Source: an uncultured Muribaculaceae bacterium (GTDB taxonomy: Bacteria; Bacteroidota; Bacteroidia; Bacteroidales; Muribaculaceae). Taken from it: 64,000 nt of DNA. Within the stretch, counting starts at the first letter, position 1; every line of letters begins with the position of its first letter. Under the pieces are notes generated by a model. That model was given only the letters and a program-made list of their open reading frames with translations. It searched no databases and had not been told where the DNA came from. Positions 59,436-64,000 of this stretch are shown here, piece after piece. Location of the stretch: positions 1-64,000 of the forward strand of contig CAJUPY010000002.1 of NCBI GenBank assembly GCA_910588035.1, written 5' to 3'. The translations under genes were made by a program, and so were the position numbers.

Positions 59436-59895
59436 TACGATCAGACTGAATCTTCCCGCTGCAAGACTGACAATATGCCGGGACTCTGACGGTATGCTGA
59501 AAATACATGACCGGCTACGTCGGAAAACTGTCGCACTCACTCCCGAAGAGTGGGTGCGGCAGAATTTTGTCTCACACCTGATCGACAACCTCGGCTATCC
59601 GGCCGGACTCATGGGAAACGAAGTATCCCTGAAACTGAACGACACATCACGCCGGAGCGACACGGTTGTCTTTGACCGCCATGGAAATCCACTCGTGATT
59701 ATCGAATACAAGGCCCCCACAGTAGCCATAACTCAGAAAGTATTTGATCAGGCTGTCAGATACAACATGGTCTTCCATGCACCATACATCTTCGTAAGCA
59801 ACGGAATCAACCATTTCTGCTGCAAAATCGACTTCAACAACCGGTCTGTAGCCTTTCTGAAAGAAATTCCACGATACGACAGGCTGATGCAATAG
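59428..59895 (+). CDS. Stand-alone HsdR N-terminal domain protein
   Basis: 155 residues starting at GTG, overlapping the lyase stop by 8 nt. Resembles the N-terminal domain of type I restriction R subunits (HSDR_N_2): RKTVALTPEEWVRQNFVSHL, then RRSDTVVFDRHGNPLVIIEY followed by KAP, giving a PD-(D/E)xK-like set with D78, E93 and K95. No helicase domain and no HsdM or HsdS genes are near, so it is not part of a restriction system by context. Similar lone proteins are found in Bacteroidota and may be housekeeping nucleases. No ATG start exists before residue 23. Confidence 0.8.
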   Translation: MTDTIRLNLPAARLTICRDSDGMLKIHDRLRRKTVALTPEEWVRQNFVSHLIDNLGYPAGLMGNEVSLKLNDTSRRSDTVVFDRHGNPLVIIEYKAPTVAITQKVFDQAVRYNMVFHAPYIFVSNGINHFCCKIDFNNRSVAFLKEIPRYDRLMQ

Positions 59896-59979
59896 ATGAT
59901 GTGGGAATGTTCGGCGACAACAAGCCTGTTTATTTTTGTTAAACTGAGCGGCTGAAGAATCCGATAGCATTTTTTTTGC

Positions 59980-59987
59980 TAATTTTG
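59980..59987 (+). promoter_or_regulatory. -7 box of the DUF4494 gene
   Basis: TAATTTTG, 50 nt before the ATG at 60038. No clear -33 TTG. Confidence 0.5.
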
Positions 59988-60037
59988 TTTTACAAAACAA
60001 TACGAACAACAAACAATCAAGAAAGATATATAAGAAA

Positions 60038-60502
60038 ATGGCACAATGGTTTGAATGTAAGATCCGCTATGACAAAATGCAGGAAAACGGATCAGTAAAA
60101 AAAGTAAACGAACCCTATCTGGTTGATGCCTTGTCTTTTACTGAAGCGGAAGCTCGCATAATCGAAGAAATGACCCCGTTCATTTCCGGCGAATTTTCTG
60201 TCGCCGCCGTCAAACGGACTAAAATATCTGAAATATTCCGTGATGACACTGCCGACAAATGGTATCTCGTCAAAGTCGCTTTCATCACTATTGACGAAAA
60301 AACAGCCGTCGAGAAAAAATCTGTAGCACAGATCCTCGTCGCCGCTTCAGACTTCAAAGGCGCATTCGACAACTTCATGGAAGGCATGAAAGGAACGATG
60401 GCCGACTTTGAGGTCCAATCGATCAGCGAGACACTGATCATGGACGTTTATGGCGTTCGTCTCGGTGAGAAATCTCCCGCCGCTCCGGCTCAGAACGACT
60501 AA
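60038..60502 (+). CDS. DUF4494 domain protein
   Basis: Cytoplasmic protein of 154 residues found in Bacteroidota, function unknown. Pattern: MAQWFECKIRYDKMQENGSV, PYLVDALSFTEAEARIIEEM, WYLVKVAFITIDEKTAVEKK and a C-terminal ETLIMDVYG. It lies 12 nt before a YggS-type gene; this pairing is common from memory, and may hint at a link with PLP or amino-acid homeostasis. Confidence 0.88.
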   Translation: MAQWFECKIRYDKMQENGSVKKVNEPYLVDALSFTEAEARIIEEMTPFISGEFSVAAVKRTKISEIFRDDTADKWYLVKVAFITIDEKTAVEKKSVAQILVAASDFKGAFDNFMEGMKGTMADFEVQSISETLIMDVYGVRLGEKSPAAPAQND

Positions 60503-60514
60503 AAAATCGGCATC

Positions 60515-61183
60515 ATGTCGATAGCCCTGAAAATACAGCAGCTGCAGGCTTCCCTCTCTCCACGGGGAGTGGAGCTTGTCGCTGTTTCAAAATTCCACCC
60601 TGTCGAAAGGCTGATCGAGGCATATAATGCCGGGCAACGCATTTTCGGCGAGAGCCGCGTCTCTGAACTGCTCGACAAAATACCACTGATGCCCGACGAC
60701 GTCAGGTGGCATTTCATCGGACATCTCCAGACAAACAAAGTGCGGCGGCTCGTTGGCAACGTCGATCTGATCGAAAGCGTTGATTCAGAAAGACTGCTTA
60801 AGATGATCGACGACGAATCTGCACGCAAAGGAGTCACCTCCCGCGTCCTGATGCAGATCCATGTCGCCGAAGAAGAAACGAAATTCGGGTTCTCACCCGA
60901 TGAACTGATCAAATATTTCAGCGAACGCAAATTTGAAGATCTGAAGGCAACCCACATATGCGGAGTAATGGGCATGGCGAGCAACACCGACGATATCGAC
61001 CGCATCAGAGCCGATTTCAAAGCAATTGCACTATGCCGGCGTCAGATACTTGACGCAGCCCCTGACCTAAGAGATTTCGACACAATCTCAATGGGTATGA
61101 GCGACGACCATGAAATAGCAATCGACGAAGGTTCGAACCTTGTCAGAATCGGAACAGAGATTTTCGGCCGGCGCGAATATTGA
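60515..61183 (+). CDS. YggS-family PLP homeostasis protein
   Basis: PLP-binding TIM barrel of the COG0325 type, 222 residues. The PLP lysine is in LVAVSKFHPVERLIEAYNAG; HFIGHLQTNKVRRLVGNVDL and SMGMSDDHEIAIDEGSNLVR IG are family signatures. It buffers PLP and influences amino- and keto-acid levels; it is not thought to have strong catalytic activity. 12 nt after the DUF4494 gene. Confidence 0.94.
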   Translation: MSIALKIQQLQASLSPRGVELVAVSKFHPVERLIEAYNAGQRIFGESRVSELLDKIPLMPDDVRWHFIGHLQTNKVRRLVGNVDLIESVDSERLLKMIDDESARKGVTSRVLMQIHVAEEETKFGFSPDELIKYFSERKFEDLKATHICGVMGMASNTDDIDRIRADFKAIALCRRQILDAAPDLRDFDTISMGMSDDHEIAIDEGSNLVRIGTEIFGRREY

Positions 61184-61213
61184 CATTACTTCTGTTCTAC
61201 CGATTTTTTTCGC

Positions 61214-61221
61214 TATATTTG
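61214..61221 (+). promoter_or_regulatory. -7 box of the LysE family gene
   Basis: TATATTTG ending 7 nt before the ATG at 61229, leaving a leader of only about 1-3 nt. Confidence 0.55.
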
Positions 61222-61228
61222 CAGTCCA

Positions 61229-61876
61229 ATGGATAGTTTCAGCCAAATAGTCTACAGCGGCCTGATAATCGGCGTGCTCATTTCGGCCCCAATGGGTCCG
61301 ATAGGCATGTTGTGTATCCAGAGGACTCTAAACAAAGGGCGTTGGCCGGCGTTCTTCACCGGCGTCGGAGCTGCTCTGAGCGACTTGATCTACTGTCTCC
61401 TGACCGGACTCGGTCTCTCTTTCGTGACCGACTTCATCGAGACAAACCAAAACGTATTGCAGATTCTCGGAAGCCTCGTTCTCGGTGCCTTCGCTTTCTA
61501 CCTTTTCCGGAAAAATCCGGCCCGCACCCTTCAACCCCACGACGACAAGCCTAACAATTTCTTCGCCGACTTCGGAACAGGCTTCCTGTTCACATTCTCA
61601 AATCCCCTGATTCTGTTTTTCATCATCGGCCTGTTCGCCAGATTCAACTTCCTGCTCCCCGAATACCGATACTACCACTACACACTCGGATACATCAGCA
61701 TCTTCTGCGGAGCGTTGATGTGGTGGTATCTGATCACATATTTTGTCAACAAAGTCAGAGCTCACTTCAATCTCAGGTCAATGTGGCTGATAAACCGCAT
61801 AATAGCGACAATATTGTTTATTATGGCAGCCGTAGGTTGCTACCTGAGCATCAGAGGCTACATCAGTCAAACATAA
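61229..61876 (+). CDS. LysE/RhtB family exporter
   Basis: Integral membrane protein, 215 residues and about six helices. Family pattern near the N terminus: LIIGVLISAPMGPIGMLCIQ, then RTLNKGRWPAFFTGVGAALS DLIYC, and FLFTFSNPLILFFIIGLFAR in the middle. Members export amino acids or related small molecules; the substrate is not known here. The first membrane helix starts at about residue 7, so no later start is likely. The CBM9-like gene follows by 5 nt. Confidence 0.88.
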   Translation: MDSFSQIVYSGLIIGVLISAPMGPIGMLCIQRTLNKGRWPAFFTGVGAALSDLIYCLLTGLGLSFVTDFIETNQNVLQILGSLVLGAFAFYLFRKNPARTLQPHDDKPNNFFADFGTGFLFTFSNPLILFFIIGLFARFNFLLPEYRYYHYTLGYISIFCGALMWWYLITYFVNKVRAHFNLRSMWLINRIIATILFIMAAVGCYLSIRGYISQT

Positions 61877-61881
61877 CAATA

Positions 61882-62553
61882 ATGAGAATACCCGACACCT
61901 TAATAATTCCATTGATCAAAAATCTCGACGAGAATAACCTCGACGATGCGATAATCACTCTCCAGAACAACGGTGTGAAAGGCTCTATCGACAACATTAA
62001 CTGGCCCGACAAATTTCCATATCACCCGCTGACAGTCTTCAACTGCGCCCACAACGGACGATATCTGTTCATCGACTTCTTTGTCAGATGCAACTACCTC
62101 CGCGCCGTCAACTATACAAACAACTCGCCCGTAAGCGAAGACTCTTGCATCGAGTTTTTCGTCTCTCCCGCCAATGACGGACACTATTGGAACTTCGAGC
62201 TAAACTGCATCGGTACTATCAACGCATCACACCGAACAGAGCGACATAATCCGACACGCCTGACAGACAGCGAACTCGATCGGGTGATCAGGTTCGCATC
62301 TTGCGGTAAACGTCCGTTCAACGAACTCGAAGGCCTCTTTGCCTGGAATGTCGCTATCGCGATTCCGCTTGACCTGATCGGAGTGTGTTTCACAGGAGAC
62401 CCGGTTGAAATGGCGGCAAATTTCTACAAATGTGCCTCCGGAACATCTCAGCCCCACTACCTATCGTGGAACCCGATCTCATCTGAGAAACCCGACTTCC
62501 ACCGTCCCGACTGCTTCGGCAAAATCGTTCTCGACACCGACCGCTCTCTCTGA
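61882..62553 (+). CDS. CBM9-like carbohydrate-binding domain protein
   Basis: 223 residues from ATG 61882; a longer frame reaches back into the LysE gene but is not supported. The fold resembles the CBM9-like family: FLIKNLD-type N terminus, LTVFNCAHNGRYLFIDFFVR, SEDSCIEFFVSPANDGHYWN followed by FELNCIGTI, and LSWNPISSEKPDFHRPDCFG at the end. No signal peptide is visible, which is odd for a glycan-binding module. Function unknown. Confidence 0.8.
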   Translation: MRIPDTLIIPLIKNLDENNLDDAIITLQNNGVKGSIDNINWPDKFPYHPLTVFNCAHNGRYLFIDFFVRCNYLRAVNYTNNSPVSEDSCIEFFVSPANDGHYWNFELNCIGTINASHRTERHNPTRLTDSELDRVIRFASCGKRPFNELEGLFAWNVAIAIPLDLIGVCFTGDPVEMAANFYKCASGTSQPHYLSWNPISSEKPDFHRPDCFGKIVLDTDRSL

Positions 62554-62619
62554 CGACCGCCCCCTGCAATGATCTGTGGGATCGCCTGTGTAATATTCAG
62601 ACTGGCGGCTTTAAGATTT

Positions 62620-62694
62620 CCGTTCTTAGATACTCCCGCTCGGCAAAGCGCAAATAAATTTGCATTTGCACTCGACTTATTCGTATCTTTGCAT
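62620..62694 (+). repeat. Promoter-bearing repeat element, second full copy
   Basis: About 70 of 74 positions match the copy at 56018-56091, including TTAGATACTC, GCAAATAAATTTGC and CTCGACTTATTCGTATCTTTG. It carries a promoter: TTTG (62659-62662), 21 nt, TATCTTTG (62684-62691). Confidence 0.88.
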
Positions 62695-62717
62695 CTTACA
62701 ACCAAACTATCACTCCA

Positions 62718-63371
62718 ATGGACGGACTGCTTCCATTCGCATTCATTTGCCTGACATCGTTCTTCACCCTGACCAATCCGCTCGGAACGATGCCGGTTTT
62801 CTTGTCTATGACCAAAGGACTCGATTATGAGCAGCGCACAGGCATCATCAAACGCGCCACGATAATCTCATTCATAATTCTACTCTCCTTCACCGTCGGA
62901 GGTCAGATTCTTTTCACACTGTTCGGAATCTCGACCAACGGCTTCAAGATCGCGGCCGGATTCATCATTCTGAAAATCGGATATGACATGCTCCAGGCTC
63001 AATATTCCAACACAAAATTGAAAGACGAGGAGGTCAAGGTCTATGCAAACGACATCTCGATAACCCCGCTGGCAATTCCGATGTTGTGCGGACCCGGAGC
63101 GATCGCCAACGGAATCATGTTGATGGACACCGCCGACACATGGGCCATGAAAGCGACCCTGATCGGCAGCATCGCCCTCATATATGTGATCTCATATCTG
63201 ATTCTGAGAGGATCGACAAGACTCATCAACCTTTTGGGCGAGACCGGCAATAACGTGATGATGAGACTCATGGGACTGATTCTGATGGTCATCGCCGTCG
63301 AATGTTTTGTCAGCGGACTCCGTCCGATCGTGATTGACATCATAAGAGCCGGAAACGGTCTGCCAGTGTGA
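62718..63371 (+). CDS. MarC family membrane protein
   Basis: Integral membrane protein of unknown function, 217 residues, six helices by eye. Pattern: FICLTSFFTLTNPLGTMPVF with NPLG, a later AIPMLCGPGAIANGIMLMDT with GPG, and GLILMVIAVECFVSGLRPIV at the end. Once named for multiple antibiotic resistance, though MarC itself is not part of that response. Its leader carries the repeat element; dnaG follows by 7 nt. Confidence 0.93.
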   Translation: MDGLLPFAFICLTSFFTLTNPLGTMPVFLSMTKGLDYEQRTGIIKRATIISFIILLSFTVGGQILFTLFGISTNGFKIAAGFIILKIGYDMLQAQYSNTKLKDEEVKVYANDISITPLAIPMLCGPGAIANGIMLMDTADTWAMKATLIGSIALIYVISYLILRGSTRLINLLGETGNNVMMRLMGLILMVIAVECFVSGLRPIVIDIIRAGNGLPV

Positions 63372-63378
63372 CACCGCC

Positions 63379-64000
63379 ATGCATAAAATAGATCAGGAAA
63401 CAGTAAGAAAAATTCTCGACACGGCCGACATTGTCGATGTTGTAAGCGATTTCGTGGCGTTGAAACGCCGCGGTGCGAACTACATCGGTCTATGTCCGTT
63501 CCACAATGAACGCACACCCTCTTTCTCTGTATCGAAATCAAAAGGCATCTGCAAATGCTTCAGTTGCGGCAAAGGCGGCTCTCCGGTCAATTTCATAATG
63601 CTACATGAGCAGATGACCTACAACGAGGCCCTGCGCTATCTCGCAAAAAAATACAACATCGAGATCAAGGAGCATGAGATGACCGAACGCGAGCGGCAGG
63701 AGGCTACCGAACGTGAGAGCATGCTCGCGATCAACGAATTTGCCCTGCTCCATTTCGAGAATAACATCGCCAACACAGATGACGGCCGCAATATCGGTCT
63801 CGCCTACTTCCGTGAACGTGGCATTAACGACGCGATGATAAGGAAATTCAGACTCGGATATGCAATCGACCGTCGTGACGACCTGCTCTCGGCAGCCCGC
63901 TCGAGAGGCTACAAAGACAAATATCTGATCGAGACCGGGCTTGTCGGCAAAACAGAACGCGGAGAGCTCTATGACCGTTTCAGGGGACGCGTCATATACC
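63379..64000 (+). CDS. dnaG: DNA primase DnaG, 5' part (cut by window end)
   Basis: RNA primer synthesis for replication. Only the first 207 codons are in the window; no stop is reached. The start MHKIDQETVRKILDTADIVD is followed by the CHC2 zinc ribbon with CPFHNERTPSFSVS and CKCFSCGKGGSPVNFIMLHE, then ERERQEATERESMLAINEFA. The Toprim domain would lie beyond the edge. Starts 7 nt after marC. Confidence 0.95.
   Translation, partial: MHKIDQETVRKILDTADIVDVVSDFVALKRRGANYIGLCPFHNERTPSFSVSKSKGICKCFSCGKGGSPVNFIMLHEQMTYNEALRYLAKKYNIEIKEHEMTERERQEATERESMLAINEFALLHFENNIANTDDGRNIGLAYFRERGINDAMIRKFRLGYAIDRRDDLLSAARSRGYKDKYLIETGLVGKTERGELYDRFRGRVIY

Noticed and set aside
61720..61881. N-terminal extension of the CBM9-like frame
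   Set aside because: Reads through the LysE gene in another frame; the ATG at 61882 lies just after the LysE stop codon.
1..64000. CRISPR arrays, insertion sequences or prophage
   Set aside because: No regularly spaced repeats, transposase, integrase or phage gene was recognised in the window.

Overview
The window reads as an ordinary chromosomal stretch of a Bacteroidota bacterium, order Bacteroidales; family Muribaculaceae is my best guess but is not proven by the sequence. The reasons are a tmRNA tag ending GENNYALAA, promoters of the Bacteroidota type (TTG, about 20 nt, TAnnTTTG) in front of many genes, a general lack of Shine-Dalgarno sites, and marker genes such as sprA and gldH (type IX secretion and gliding), DUF4494, DUF5683, PCMD and an ammonia-dependent asparagine synthetase. 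No prophage, insertion sequence or CRISPR array is visible.

Layout. 0-4.3 kb: tmRNA, the rpsF-rpsR-rplI operon, an ECF sigma factor, a DUF2007 protein, surE and tRNA-Pro(GGG). 4.4-10.2 kb: a three-gene RND efflux operon. 10.2-18.4 kb (minus strand): zapB-zapA, a terminator, then a very tight run rny-ricT-gldH-HAD phosphatase-M24 peptidase-cca-queD-queE in which most neighbouring genes overlap. 18.6-31.5 kb (minus strand): tRNA-Glu(CTC), a DUF3332 lipoprotein, two lytic transglycosylases, purM, cdsA, DUF5683, parB-parA, a lipoprotein, a RelA/SpoT protein with a damaged hydrolase site, and an AI-2E family permease. 31.6-37.1 kb (plus strand): an MFS permease, an AT-richer acyltransferase with a C10 tract at its start, asnA, murI and ruvA. 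37.2-49.9 kb: sprA, a PCMD protein, topA, an RluA-type pseudouridine synthase and a glycerophosphodiesterase. 49.9-55.9 kb (minus strand): a small lipoprotein, sufS-sufD-sufC-sufB and cvpA. 56-64 kb (plus strand): a large DUF6250/PL26-type pectin lyase, an orphan HsdR-N-like protein, DUF4494, a YggS-like PLP protein, a LysE family exporter, a CBM9-like protein, marC and the start of dnaG.

Most of the content is housekeeping: RNA processing and tRNA maturation (rny, ricT, cca, queD, queE), envelope and wall work (MltF- and MltD-like enzymes, cdsA, murI, sprA, gldH), chromosome segregation (parAB) and Fe-S assembly (suf). I found no clear new multi-gene defence or mobile system. The most interesting signals are small and regulatory: (1) a C10 tract in the acyltransferase where a one-base loss or gain stops translation early, the loss ending in a TGATG stop-restart; (2) a perfect 12-bp inverted repeat enclosing the -7 box of the topA promoter; (3) a 74-nt promoter-bearing element, nearly identical upstream of the pectin lyase and marC; (4) parS-like half-sites repeated in tandem upstream of parA; (5) near-leaderless genes; and (6) a stringent-response enzyme whose HD pair is replaced by NP.
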